Assembly: GCF_022965805.1 (NCBI RefSeq)
Contig: NC_133108.1
Coordinates: forward strand, 37,952,051-38,016,050
Direction: 5' to 3'
Origin: Primulina eburnea
Taxonomy: Eukaryota; Streptophyta; Magnoliopsida; Lamiales; Gesneriaceae
Length of the DNA stretch: 64,000 nucleotides
Below the pieces are notes generated by a model that made no database searches, was not told the DNA's origin, and was given only the letters and a program-made list of their open reading frames with translations. The position numbers and the translations under genes were made by a program. Positions 36,136-48,930 of the stretch are shown here, one piece after another; within the stretch, counting starts at the first letter, position 1, and each line of letters opens with the position of its first letter.

Positions 36136-37346
36136 GTCAAAATACCCTAAGAAATAATCAACAAACATACTTTTAACATTTGAATTGACAAATGAGATAT
36201 TAAAATGTGTAAAGTATGAATTACTTGTATTCGGAAAATTTAGGGAAAAGAGAGTCCTTTTGGACTTATATAAAAAAGGATCCGTATGTCAATTTACATA
36301 AATGTTCTTATATTTTAAGTGTTAATACGTTAAAATGGGCCAATTAAAAAAATGGGATTAAGAGAAAATATTTAAAAAACAAGGACTCTGACTTTTTTTT
36401 AAAAAAAAAGAAGGAGTTGACTCTTGATTATTACATTAAACTTTAATTAAACTTTTAACTTAATAAAATAATTGTTCTCTTCTCTTTCTTCTCGGTCGAC
36501 GCATCTCTTCCCCAATTAAAAAAAGGCTTGGGTTACTACCTCCCCAAATTTAAAAACCTCATCTACCACATATACTGCTTCCGCATTACATTAAATCGAA
36601 CATAACCACCTGTTGTTGCTCATTTCTCAGATCTAGATCTAAATCTACTCCTGCATATCTTGCCCGATTCTTCTGTATTTGAAGACCAATTCGTCTGTAT
36701 TTGAAGAAAAAACACCGTAAGTTTTCTCCATTTTCCTTGAACCTCTTTCATTGTTTTCTTCATTTCGACCAAAATTAACTCAGTCGATGAAGAATATTTC
36801 TCGACCAAAATTAACTCGGTCAATGAAAATATTTCTCGACCAAAATTAACTCGGTCGATCAAGAAGAATTCTTCTTGGCCGACAAAACTCTTCTTGGTCG
36901 ACCGACTTATTTTGGGTCGACCTGGTGTGACCACACTTTTTTTATTATTAAAAAATTTTGCCCATTGTAATTATCATATTTTTAGGTGAATTTTGTTTCT
37001 ATGCCAACAGTTATTGTTGTTCATTTCGATGAGAAATGAGAAGTGAGAGAGGAGCTGGTATATAAATGAAATCCAGGGCCACAATGCAAAGTTTGTTGCT
37101 ATTCCGATGTACTGATGATATTTGTTAATTTGAAATTTTAAAAAGTGAACTATATAGAGCTGGGAAAGTAGAATATACTGCCAACTTGATGTTGAGTTAT
37201 CTTCTAGATTTGCCGTGCAACATTCAACCGATTTATATAGAGAATGGCCATGATTTGAAAACATATTTGTATCTTGGTTGTCCGAGAAGTAGGCAGTGCT
37301 TCAAGTTGAAATTTAACATGTTGCTTCTTTTGATGTTTTTGATAAT

Positions 37347-38755
37347 GTGCACGGATACGGTATTGATGAAAACAATTGCAATTTTAACGAACAGAGACAT
37401 TTTGATTATTATTTTCACTTGAATATTGTTTCTGTGGAACGTAATAATGGCAGTGACTTTTTCGACGAAGCACATAATGTGGATGCCATGCATGTGGATC
37501 GTAGTAACACAGATGATAAAGCACGTAATGACGCAAATGAGGTCGAGGAAAATGTGGTTGCAATTAAAGACCCAAATTTGGTTGCGGATGTGGATATTGA
37601 TAATGACACATTTTCATTCGCCGATGGTTCAAACTTGTTTGTTGGTCAAGAATTTCCAAACCGAGAAGCGGTGAAAAAAGAGCTAATTAGAATAAGTTTG
37701 GAAGCTTGCTTTGAATTTGAGACGGTTAAAAGTTAGCCAAAAAGTGTACGCGTAAAATGTGTAGTGTCTGATTGTAAGTGGAAAATCTGGACCTCAAAGA
37801 TTAAGAATGATTCACGTGCATTTTCCGTTCGGACATATTGCAATACACACACATGTGGTTTGACTGAGAGACGAAAGAGAATCCGTGGAGCGAGTTCTGC
37901 TGTTGTTCGTGATATGTTGGTGGATAATTTCCAAAGACATACAGTGCCAATTGTACCAAAAGCGATGATGGCGATGATGTGCAATATTATGAATGTTGAT
38001 TATCATACTACAAGGCTTGGAAAGGGAAAGAACTAGCAGACAATATGTTGAAAGGTGATCTACGAAGAGTTTCACTCTATTGACTTGTTATTTGCACATG
38101 GTTGAGCAGATGAATCGAAGAAGCATAACAGACATATTTGTCGACGAAGAAAATCGATTCAAGTATATGTTTTTTGCCTTGAGTGCATGCGTCAGAGGAT
38201 ATCGAAGTATGCGGAAAGTTGTATCAATTGATGGTACATGCTTGAAGGGCAAGTATAATGGTGTTTTACTGGTGGCATCAGCACAAGATAGAAATTATCA
38301 CCAATATCTTTTGGCGGGGAGAATCGTAGATATCGAGTGTACTTCTTCGTGGAGTTGGTTTTTGACGAAGTTGTTAGAAGTAATACCAGACAAGGATGAA
38401 CAGATGATAATTTCAGACAGGCATCAGGGAATCATTAATGTGGTTTCGAATGTCTATAGAAATGCGCATCATGGTCATTGTACGTGGCATTTATCCCAAA
38501 ACATTAAAACTAGATGCAAAAAGAAGGGTGCAACCGAAATTTTTTTGCACATTGCAAAAATTTGTAAGCCTTTCGAGTTTGATATTGCATACAATGATTT
38601 TAGGGATATATCCTGAGGCAGCGCAATTTTTGGATGAGAGAGATTCACTTGATAGATGGACTCGAGCATATTGTCCAAAGACCCGTTACAATATTATGAT
38701 GACAAACGGGGTTGAGTCAATCAATACTAGACTACTTGTGGACCCCGTTTAGAAT
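37347..38755 (+). pseudogene. MuDR-type transposase, left arm, broken and 3'-truncated
   Basis: Three frames (37347-37736, 37764-38036, 38080-38616, plus the frame to 38752) contain the DNA-binding region (FVGQEFPNREAVKKELIRI, CKWKIWTSKIKNDSRAF) and part of the catalytic domain: KVVSIDGTCLKGKYNGVLLV with the first Asp, MIISDRHQGI with the second Asp, HGHCTWHLSQNI with the C-x2-H motif, and at the end TNGVESINTRL. The final third, including a SWIM zinc finger, is missing. Frameshifts prevent a full protein. Confidence 0.85.
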
Positions 38756-38819
38756 TGATCTACTCAACCCCGTTTGTCATCATAATATTGTAACGGGTCT
38801 TTGGACAATATGCTCGAGT

Positions 38820-39948
38820 CTATCTATCAAGTGAATCTCTCTCGTCCAAAAATTGTGTTGCCTCAGGATATCTATTCCTAAAATTATTGTATGCAATATC
38901 AAACTCGAAAGGCTTAACGATACCCCACTCCAAAGGATATTGGTGATAATTTTCATCTTGTGCCGATGCCACCAGTAAAACACCATTATACTTGTCCATC
39001 AACCACGTACCATCAATTGATACAACTTTCTGCATACTTCGATATCCTCTGACGCATGCACCCAAGACAAAAAACATATACTTGAATCGATTTTCCTCGT
39101 CGACAAATATTTCTGTTATGCTTCCTCGATTCATCTGCTCAACCATGTGCAAATAACAAGTCAATAGAGAAAAACTCTTCATAGGATCAACTTTCAACAT
39201 ATTTTCTGCTAGTTCTTTCCCTTTCCAAGCCTTGTAGTAAGATATATCAGCATTCATAATATTGCGCATCACCACTTTTGGTACAATTGGCACTAGATGT
39301 CCTTGGAAATTATCCACCAACATATCACGAACAACAGCAGAACTCGCTCCACAGATTATATTTCGTCTCCCAGTCGAACCACATGTGTGTGTATTGCAAT
39401 ATGCCTGAACGGAGAATGCACGTGAATCATTCTTAATCTTTGAGGCCCAGATTCTCCACTTACAATCAGACACTACACATTTTACGGCGTACACTTTTTC
39501 AAAGTAAGCTTCCAAACTTATTCTAATTAGCTTTTTTCACCGCTTCTCGGTTTGGAAATTCTTGACCAACAAGCAAGTTTGAATCATCGGTGAATGAAAA
39601 TATGTCATCATCAATATCCACATCTGCAACCAAATTTGCGTCATTACTTGCAACCACATTTCTCTCGACCTCATTTGTGTCATTACATGCTTCATCATAT
39701 AACTCGTCCGTGTTACTACGATCCACATGCATGGCATCCATATTATGTGCTTCGTCGAAAAAGTCACTGCTATTATTACGATCCACAGAAACAATATTCA
39801 AGTAAAAATAATCATCAAAATGTCTCTGTTCGTTAAAATTGCAATTGTTTTCATCAATACCGTATCCGTGCACATTATCAAAAACATCAAAAGAAGCAAC
39901 ACGTTCAAATTCAACTTGAAGCACTGGCCTACTTCTCAGGACAACCAA
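38820..39948 (-). pseudogene. MuDR-type transposase, right arm, broken and 3'-truncated
   Basis: Inverted counterpart of the left arm. Two frames (39523-39948 and 38820-39515) encode QEFPNREAVKKAN, CKWRIWASKIKNDSRAFSV and KVVSIDGTWLMDKYNGVLLV. The segment with the second catalytic Asp and the C-x2-H motif is deleted, so the sequence jumps from YPLEWGIV to KPFEFDIAYNNF. It cannot encode an active transposase. Confidence 0.85.
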
Positions 39949-40908
39949 GATACAAATATGCTTTCAAATCATGGTCAATTCTCTATATAAATCGGTTGAA
40001 TATTGTACGTAAAATCTAGAATATAACTCAACCTCAAGTTGGCAGTATCTTCTACTTTCCCAGTTCTATATAGTTCACTTTTTAAATTTTCAAAATAACA
40101 AATTTCATCATCCACTGGAATAGCAACAAACTTTGCATTGGGCCCTGGATTCTATTTATATATTAGCTTCTCCCTCACTTCTCATTTCCCATCGTAATGA
40201 ACAACAATAACTGTTGGCATATCTACAAAATTAACCAAAAAATAAAAAATATGATAATTACAATGGGATTTTTTTTAATAATAATAAAAAAAGTGTGGCC
40301 ACACCAGGTCGACCCAAAACTTGGTCGACCGAAATTAAGTCAGTCGACCTAGAAGAATACTTCTCGGTCGACCGAATTCTTCATTGGTCGACCAAGAAGG
40401 ACCGACTTAATTTTGGTCGACAAATATTCTTCATTGACCGAGTTAATTTTGGTCGATCGCTACATGAAGAAAACAGTGAATGGAGTTTAAGAAAAATGGA
40501 GAAAACTTACCTGTGTTTTTTCTTCAAATACAAACGAATTGATCTTCAAATATATAGAAGAATCGAGCAAGATATGCAGGAGTAGATTTAGATCTAGATC
40601 TGAGAAATGAGCAACAACATATGAGCAACAACAGGTGGTCAAGTTCGATTTAATGTAATGCGAAAGCAGTATATATGGTAGATAATGTTTTTAAATTTGG
40701 GGAGCAGGTGACCCAATTTCATTTTTACTTGGGAAAGATGTGCGTCGACCGAGAAGAAAGAGAAGAGAACAATTAATTTATTAAGTTAAAAATTTAATTA
40801 AGGTTTAACGTAATAATCAAGAGTCAACTCCTTCTTTTTTAAAAAAAAAAGCCAGAGTCTTTATTTTTTAAATCATTTATGTCTTAATCACAATTTTTTA
40901 ATTGGCCC

Positions 40909-41480
40909 CTTGTATTCTATCAAACATGCGCAAGTGAATATGTTGAAACAAGATTTTAACTCATCCTACTTGTAACTTTACATTTTCAAAGATACAATCA
41001 CTGTGGAGTAAACATGGAATTTGCAAGCCATTCAAATTCTTTAAAGCGGTCGACCCAGTCAAAGAAGCACAAAATATCAAACGCACCGTGGAAGAATAAT
41101 CACAACGGAAGGCAAAGAAGAACCTCAAACGAAGAGAGCTGTTGTGAATGGCTAAGTGATTGAATCGGATGCGGCATGTTCAGTATCCGATTTCTAACCT
41201 CCCTCAACATCAACAATGACTGGATTTAGTTCAAGATCTGCGAACAAACTAGCTCATATTTTTGGTAATTCTTGTCTTCGTGATCCTCCATTCTCTGAAG
41301 CTCCAGAACCAGTGCTTTTTTGTGTTGGACAAATGGTTAAAAATGTACTTTGGGTCTATATCTTACTAATATAAATTTATTTGGTTCGATCCAACAAGAA
41401 ACGACAAGATAGTATGAGCGCGCTTCACATGTGCAAGACTGCAACATATAAATTCAGTTGTTGACATATAATACTGCCGT
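40909..41480. other. Short intergenic stretch, nothing recognised
   Basis: About 570 bp between the inverted Mutator-like locus and the hAT-like element, ending in the 8 bp ACTGCCGT that forms the left target duplication of the latter. No coding or RNA feature was seen. Confidence 0.6.
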
Positions 41481-42472
41481 GGGGTGGGCACTGAATACTG
41501 ATCGAATTTTCGGATTTTTGTAGTTGTGTTCGGGTATCCGATTTTTTGGGTAACATTTTCAATATATAAACCCAAACCCATTTTTTGGCTGCCAGACTAG
41601 TCTGATACTTGATTGGGTTCGGGTTTTTCAGAACTGGTTCGGGATTTTTCAGGTTCTGACCCGATTTATTGGGTTACATTTTTAATACCCGAACCCAACC
41701 CCATTTTTTGGCTACAAGACTAGTCGGGTACTTGATGGTTCGGGTTTTTCGGAGCGTTTCAAAAAAATTGCCAACTAAGTTCATTGGTGATGACCATCTT
41801 CATCTTCTAACTCGTCTCCAGGTCCATCGGGTGGTCCAACTGAGCCAACCCCTTATAACAGAGTACTGCGAGCATACTGGGCATTCATGTGGTTTGCCCT
41901 TCTCTAGCCAGAACCAAACATCATATCAATCTTCTCCTGCTCCCAAGCATCCCACAATTGTTTTGTTATAAGACTCGATCACAACAGGTTCTTCCTTAGT
42001 TTCGAATGAACCGTACGAGTAATTTATTTCAAGAATATCTTGTCCTTTGAACAGACTTGGAGCTCCTCACGCTCATGACCAGTGGCAATTGTCATTACAT
42101 CCTCCACACTTTTTGTTGCACTCACATCCCTAGAAACGGTGCTTAAATGACGAGAGAAGACGGGGAATAAACGGCGAGGATTCTCCAGGCCTGCAGAAGA
42201 TCCAACAGCGAATCAGGAGGATTTGGGAGGGGAAAGGATTGGGGCGAGAGTTTGGAGCTGCTGCGAGCCTTCTCCGCAGTTCTTCTGAGCTCGCCAAGTT
42301 GTAGGGCAAATTAGAATTAAGGAACTCAATCCCCTAATTTTTTTAAACGGGCTTTGAGTACCCGATCGGGTTTTCCGGACATCCGACCCAATTTTAACTA
42401 GTCAGGTTAGGGTTTTAACCCGAACCTGATTTTTTTTAAAAAAATAAAACCCAAATTCAAATGCCCACCTCT
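41481..42472. mobile_element. Non-autonomous hAT-like element carrying COX5b sequence
   Basis: 992 bp. The ends are GGGGTGGGCACTGAAT and, in reverse complement, AGAGGTGGGCATTTGAAT, flanked by a near-perfect 8 bp duplication ACTGCCGT/ACTGCCAT (41473-41480 and 42473-42480). Subterminal zones are rich in CGGGTT/AACCCG motifs (41510-41760 and 42340-42440), as is common in hAT elements. The middle is a nuclear COX5b fragment instead of transposase. Confidence 0.75.
41815..42310 (-). pseudogene. Captured, intronless fragment of cytochrome c oxidase subunit 5b
   Basis: On the minus strand, ATGHEREELQVCSKDKIFL (about 42035-42095) and FWLEKGKPHECPVCSQY (about 41863-41915) match plant COX5b, the zinc-binding mitochondrial oxidase subunit; both zinc-site cysteines CPVC survive. 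Frameshifts and stops lie between, and the C-terminal GGPPDG region is out of frame (GGWTTRW area near 41830). The two blocks are separated by about the coding distance in a normal cDNA, so introns are absent. Upstream, 42100-42310 may be the captured leader and presequence region. Confidence 0.75.
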
Positions 42473-42706
42473 ACTGCCATCAACTAAAATTCGAATGGTT
42501 TTCCAATTCACAAACACAAAAACATATGGCTCTCACTAGTAAAACGCTCACAATCACTACCTTCCTCATCATAATACCGACGGCATAAACAATCAGATCA
42601 TAATGAAGAAAATCCGCAAGTCTTAAATATGAGAAGGTGTTTAAACACATTTGAAGTGATAATAAGAGGTGTCATGAAGTGACATGCTTTCATGGAGATC
42701 GAGCTG

Positions 42707-45261
42707 CTATTGCTTTGGCATGTAATAAGGGTACCCCCCATATGCCGTAGGTGATGGTGAGGCATCTTTCCTAACAGAAAATTGGGGATAAGAATACTGT
42801 GGCTGAGCTGAGTAGGGTGCTGAAGCTGCAGAGGGACTCGTGTAGGAACCAAATGACGCCATAGATAGGGAATAAGAATAACCAATAGAGGCTACAGACT
42901 CAGAATATGCTTTCTGCTGATAGCCAGCAGTCATATGTACTGGAACCGGAACCGGAACCACACCAGCTGGAGTCACTTTGCCTTTGTAATTATCAGCAAG
43001 CTTCACCGTGATATTTCTTCCCTGCAACAATTGCAAGGAAAAGAATTAACATAAAACTAAACTCTTTCCATCTAACCACAACATTCGATTTAATTTTCGA
43101 ATTTAAAAGCTCAATTTTTCATTGCAGTTTTATTCGTAAAACTCATGATATCTATGACGCAAGTTCAGTTCATCAACTTCCATATTTCTAAAAACTTTAC
43201 TCACTCCGAGTATCTTTTGGGGGTCATCTAAAGCTTTCTTCGCCGCCTCCACAGTCTTGTAAGTAACAAAGCCAAAACCACTTCATGTAAAACAAGTAAA
43301 TTAATGAGATCTACCAACACAAACACTGTTTACACGAAAAAGAAAATACCAGATGCCTTTTTACCGAGATTTGTTTGAGTCCTTGTCATATGCAACAGAA
43401 CCCTCCTCTATCTCACCATGTCTTCCGAAATAGGAAAGCAACATTTCACTAGATGTTTCAGGTGACAAACCTCCAACATAAAGCTTCCTTTGGGCTTGAT
43501 CAAGAGTAGAACTGCTGTTGTTCAACCCCTCACTTGCAAGGTTACAAGCAGCCATACGACCCTAAGGTAGACAGGATAAAATGAGACGAGAAGACAGCTG
43601 TGTGTGTGTGGTAGGGGAGCAGGGAGCTTTGAATAATTTACAAACACATTCAGCACACAGTATTTGTTGTTTCATTTGTGTCAAAAGAATCATTATGCTC
43701 ACGTCAATCATCTTTCCAGGTGCTCTCAGTGCTCTCTGAGCTGATTCCATATCTTTGTAGGTGATGAAACCATAACCACGAGACTTTCCAGTTGCTTTGT
43801 CATGGATTACAGCACCCTCTTCGATCTCACCATGCTCTTGAAATGCCTGGACAAGTCATCCATGTCAATAAGTTGTAAGGTTTAGGTTACTCTTACACAA
43901 AGCATGATATCATGTGTGGTTAGTTCTTCCAGTGACCAAGAGATCATATCTCAGAATGCAGTTAACAAGAAAACACAAAATACAGTCCACAGGCACCAAA
44001 TCACTCACAGCACACAAAGTTTCTGAAGAAGTATTCCATGCTAAACCACGAACAAAAAGCTTTCGAAGGGCAGGATCAGCACTTGCAACACTTCTAATTT
44101 CTTCAGCAATAGAAGGATATTGTGACCCTCTTCACGCCAGAACATGCAAACAAGCACCCACACACAATGTCAATTCACACAGCACATCACGAGGAGGAAC
44201 ATGATAATGGTCCCCGAGCATAAAACATTCAGATGCAAACAAGCATCCATACTGCATAGCCCTCTTCTAACAAAACATTCTTGTGAATAGACTGAAGAAG
44301 ATAAAAGATTAAGGCAGCACCAAAGAGATAGCCATGTAAGATGAGTAATTTCTATTACAAATAAAGAGCTAAATAGAAAAAGATAAGAAAATTCATGCAC
44401 CATTTTAGTTCAAAGCCCAGAATGCACTAACATCTTAGTAATTGATCCCACAACCCAAGCTTAAGAAATAACATTTATAAATGTTTCCTTCAATCCAATC
44501 CTACAAATTCTAAATTCCTCATCTACATGAAACCACGTCCCTCAGATCAATATAGAATTATTTCAGTGAGAATCTCTAGTTCAATAGAGACTCTACCCCA
44601 AACACTTGAAGATACAGTAGATTCATTTCTCAGGTGGTGGCAAATACAACAAAATTTGGGAATGAAAAAACTTGCAGTAAAATAATTACCATAAAAATAC
44701 TAATAGATTCACTACCTATAAACTTTTAGTCACCAGTAACCCTCCGGGCAAGGTAATAAAAGGGAAAAAAATAGGAACATAAGCCCTAATTTACCACGTC
44801 CAATGCTTCACCCTACAAAAACGGTATTCGAAAATAGTGTAGAGGATGCCTATTTGACGTATATTATAAAAGCAAACAAAATTAATCTTCATAAATAACA
44901 GTTATCTAATCCTCCAAACACCCAACTGTTACGATAATTTTCCTAGCAAAAATAAAAAATACGTCAATTCAAACGCCTGTAAGGAACAACAACGGTTCCA
45001 GCAAACCATATTTTATTTCATAAATACAAACAAAATATTGAAAGCCAAGATAGAGAAAATACGTAAAAACTATAAGGCGCTGAAATAGAGTTAGGGCGGG
45101 TATTACGCTTTCGAGAGGAGATCGACAAGCTGCGGCTTAGCGAGCGGGTCGAGGAGCGCACGTAATTCTTCCACGGTTGAAAACGTATCTGTTTCATTTA
45201 AGTTTGGCAACATCTGCCCGTTTCCGATTTCCTCAAGCTTCCTCTTCTTCATCTCTTCCAT
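42707..45261 (-). CDS. UBP1-associated protein 2 (UBA2)-like RNA-binding protein, two RRMs
   Basis: Six exons (45107-45261, 44009-44129, 43703-43846, 43365-43561, 43205-43280, 42707-43021) with GT-AG borders and matching phases give a 335-residue protein, so the gene looks intact. It starts MEEMKKRKLEEIGNGQ. RRM1 lies at about residues 75-150 (RKLFVRGLAWNTSSETL, RNP1-like KSRGYGFITY) and RRM2 at about 175-250 (RKLYVGGLSPETSSEML, then R|GFGFVTYK across the exon 4/5 junction). A Tyr/Ser/Pro-rich tail ends GGYPYYMPKQ. UBA2 proteins are nuclear hnRNP-like factors that interact with UBP1 and affect mRNA stability, and are linked to wounding and ABA responses. Introns interrupt both RRMs. An unrelated hnRNP A/B-type protein is a less likely alternative. 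Confidence 0.93.
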
Positions 45262-47861
45262 TTTTTGAATCCTAACCCTATTTTTTTTCTACAAAATCTG
45301 TCTGCTTCTTCACTTCACGCGCCGCTCAGTCGCAGGCCAGGCAAGGAGTGTTGCCACGAGAATATGAATCTGTGCGTGTAAGCGCCAGCGGGCAGCTTCG
45401 AGCTCGCGATAAGTCTGAAACCGAAAACCCTTTTCCGGCCAGGAAGGATCAAATGGCAGAGTTTCACTCAATATTCGTACAACGGTGGCTAAAATCGCAT
45501 TCCCAAGCTTGACCCCAGAAAGGGAAAAGGCGAAATAGAAAAAATCGCGTTCCCCTGTTTTGGATAACTCGACTTCTCTCTTTTTAGCATTGCTCACTAA
45601 TTAGTTCGAGTTACCGGAAAATTCGATCTGACTCGTGTAGACACTAATTTGATCCTATTTGTACAAGCATTGCCCTACACATGTAATGATAGAATCGATT
45701 GAAGGACAAACATTGAGTTACAATAATTTGGTTTTTGAAATATTGAACATGGAGAAATTAAATCGAATTTGGTTTCTAAGCGGACGACTTTAAAAATAAT
45801 CTATCTTAAAAATCGATTAAAAATTTCGGAAAATATTTAAAAGATATGCAAGTTGAATGAGTAAACATGTTTTGGTTGAATCATTTTATCAAACAATGTG
45901 TATACAATATTTTGGTATTTGAATAATACATAAAATGCTTCAATAATGCATCTTAAAAACAACAACAATAGTAAGTAAATGAGATAAATAAATAGACATG
46001 AATTTTTTATGGATGTTCGGAGATTAACAACTCATATGTCACGCCTTCTTTAACCTAGGAAGGATCCACTAGAAGATTTTGATTTATACAACTCTTTGTA
46101 CAAATTCATTTCAATTTAGACTCATCTATTGAATAATTAAAACCCTTAACATACTCGATTGTAGGCCTCAATCTCACAATTCACACTATTTTTAACGTTT
46201 CTTATATCAAGACTACAAACATAATCTTTAATATATTTGTCTGAAGACTATCACTTAACTAAAACTTTGAAGCACAACTCTAATGTATATGTGATTGATT
46301 GTGTGAGGATATAATCTTTTATAGTATTTGTATATCTCAAATATATTATCATACTTGGGTTTGCTCTCATTCTAGCTAATTTTTTCATGTAGATTGCACA
46401 TGCTTTGAATCTCATTTCTAAGCTTGTATTTGATCTTCAATATGTTACATTTATGGCCTTCAATAATGATATAGACGATAGATACAAGAATATGATTGTC
46501 TGGAAATGTTATAATAGATTCTGACATTGAGCTGAACCAATCCAATTGTTCTGTTCTTTTGATTATAACTATTGATTCATTGATTTCTGGACAAAGTGAT
46601 AAGCATGAAAGTTGTAACCCTTTCTCTTAGCTTTCATGAATGGATTTCTATGTTTCCTAGAGCAAAGGAATAACAATCACTCAATTCCAAGTTTGTATGA
46701 AAGATATATGCTTGACAGATCTGACTGTTGCTAATCTGGAACTTGTTCTTCATTCAGTCCAGAACCAGTAAATTTATTGTGGTTTATTAGCTTGCTATGT
46801 TCCGATTAAGACTTTTATTTGTGAATATGATTCGTAGATCATTTTCTTAGCTTCATAACGCATATTGAATCGTTCTATTTGAATAACCGAGCTGAGAAAT
46901 ATGACCATAATACCAGAACTAATCAGACTGAGCTGATTGTTGTTTCTGTTTCTGTCAGCTTGATCTTGCGACTAATATTTCGCCTAGATGATGTTTGATC
47001 CAACTGAGATGTTGTAAAATATGACTTCTGAAAAATTTTGTTTTCTAATCGGTAGTTTTGGTGGCTGGTCATTTGCATCATCGAGCTATGAAATATGATC
47101 AAAATACTTCAGCTTGTCAGAAACTAAGTTTTGCTGAAATTATATTTCAACTAGTTTTCGCTTCAAAACTGACAACTATCAACTGCACACTTAATAAAAT
47201 ATGTTAAAAAATACAATAACAAGTTTTGTTATCATCAAAATCAAGATTATTAGTATTTTGTAACTAATAGTTAAGATCTAACAAACGCGAGTAACCCAAA
47301 GCGATCGAGTATGTGAAACCGCTATATTTTAATAAAACACATGTTGAATTGATTAAATCAATATATTTTTATTTATTTTAGATTTAGATTGTCAATTGAA
47401 TGTGTGTAGTTACAACAGAACCCCGTTTCATGAGTTGTGCTTTGGCCCAATCGACAATGGAGCAAGAAAGATAATGTTAGGTTGTTCATCGGTAGGTTCA
47501 ATTTTACATAATTGATTTCGATTTTAGGATTATATAATCCAATGTCCCGTTTCCTTTAGCTCGGTTCAATTTTCTATCAAAATTATTGGATTTATTTGAT
47601 TTTGATAATTATTTAATTAATAATTAAAATATATTTTAAATTATATATTTTCTTTAACTAATTTTCTTGTAAAGCCTATAATTATAAAATCTAAATAAAT
47701 AACAAACAACACAAATATTCTTCATTTACTGAATATCATCTCATAAATATATAATCTAAATAAAATAAATAAATTATATTATTATTCTAATTAAATTTTG
47801 GTTTTTACGGTTGGTTTAGTTTTGACATTTATAATCGAAAACCGCAACATATGAACTTTAG

Positions 47862-47918
<57 letters not shown>

Positions 47919-48041
47919 AAATTTAAAAATTCAAATTTCGATTCAGTCCTCAGTTTCTTCGATTTGGATTTACAATTTTTACCGAAGTTTGAACACCTCT
48001 AACCAACTCTAGGTAAGGAACCAATTAAAATGAAGAAGAGC
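45262..48041. other. Promoter region of the UBA2-like gene and intergenic DNA
   Basis: The first ~350 bp are GC-richer and probably hold the UBA2-like promoter and leader. The rest is AT-rich and shows no gene. From about 47476 to 47999 the ends (TAGGTTGTTCA and TGAACACCTCTA) and repeated TCGGTTCAATTTT-like motifs suggest a hAT-type miniature element, but no target duplication was found. Confidence 0.45.
47867..47916. repeat. (TA)n microsatellite
   Basis: Uninterrupted TA run of about 50 bp. Confidence 0.95.
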
Positions 48042-48804
48042 TGAAACGTCCATTACTCGTTTTTGCTTTAAAAGTATCAGACATTTTTTAACACTCTATC
48101 GGCCGAACTATACATACAAAATATATAAAATATTTTGACACCAATTTAAAATAAACCAACAAACTAATATTTGAAAAATCCAAGAAGTTAAAATCGTTAA
48201 ACGTTTTACCAAACCTAAAAGCATTAATTTGAAAAGTATATCTCATACTATAAACCTCTCCAAAACCACTCAAAGCATAATTAAAAGTCGTAAAATCTTT
48301 AACATAAATCATAAAACGATAAGTGCAGAAAACTAGAAGCGATGATCCTCAGGTCATGTGCACCTTCAGTCCAGTCAGATCAACCCTCAAGACCTCCACT
48401 ACCATCAACATCAAACTCACATGCATCGATCACACCTAGTGAATCTAAAGATTAAACACAACATATTTTTTATAACAAATAATACGTATAAAAATCACAT
48501 GCAACAGTGAAAATACTTGTACGTCAAATAACATTTTCATGAAGATCAATAGAGTTAAACATAAACATTTTTCCTTTTCATCATTCAATATCATTCATCA
48601 TTTTATCATAAATATTTCCCTTTTTCTTTCATCATAAGCATATACATTTTTCTTTTATTGAATTTGGATCGTTAATTGTGACTTTCGTATCATCGTAAGG
48701 TCGATGGATCCATCCATTATGTAACCACAGTACTGGGCGGTGGGGACATCAGCGACACTCTCACCCGTTAATTAAGCCTTGGCCTATCATCATTATATGG
48801 AAAT

Positions 48805-48930
48805 ACGATCGTTGGGCTCCCTCTGGGGCCTTCTTCCATAGACGGGCTCCCTCTGAAGCCTTCTCCCACGAATGAGCTCCTTCTGGGGCCTTCTCCCATA
48901 AATGGACTCTCTCTGGAGCCTCTTCCCTCA
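48805..48930. repeat. Tandem repeats of about 30 bp
   Basis: Four imperfect units built on GGGCTCCCTCTGGGGCCTTC followed by TCCCATAGA-like sequence, within the left part of the split LTR. Confidence 0.85.

Larger units (their letters stand above)
36337..40908. mobile_element. Inverted duplication of a Mutator-like element (hairpin locus)
   Basis: Two arms, 36337-38717 (plus orientation) and 38762-40908 (minus), are inverted copies of the same 3'-truncated Mutator-like element around a 44 bp spacer. By eye they are around 90% identical, with a roughly 240 bp deletion in the right arm relative to left-arm positions of about 38327-38564. Outer ends share GGGCCAATTAAAAAA. No 9 bp target duplication was found. 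Each arm has a subterminal zone rich in GGTCGACC and TTAACTCGGTCGA repeats, then transposase sequence. Transcription across the whole would give an RNA able to fold into a ~2 kb hairpin. Confidence 0.85.

Noticed and set aside
36328..40918. 9 bp target duplication around the inverted Mutator-like locus
   Set aside because: CGTTAAAAT and the right flank CTTGTATTC/TTGTATTCT do not match; the two arms may come from separate insertions or a rearrangement.
45310..45597. Minus-strand open frame of 95 codons just upstream of the UBA2-like gene
   Set aside because: It lies where promoter and leader are expected and shows no known domain or splice connection to the gene.
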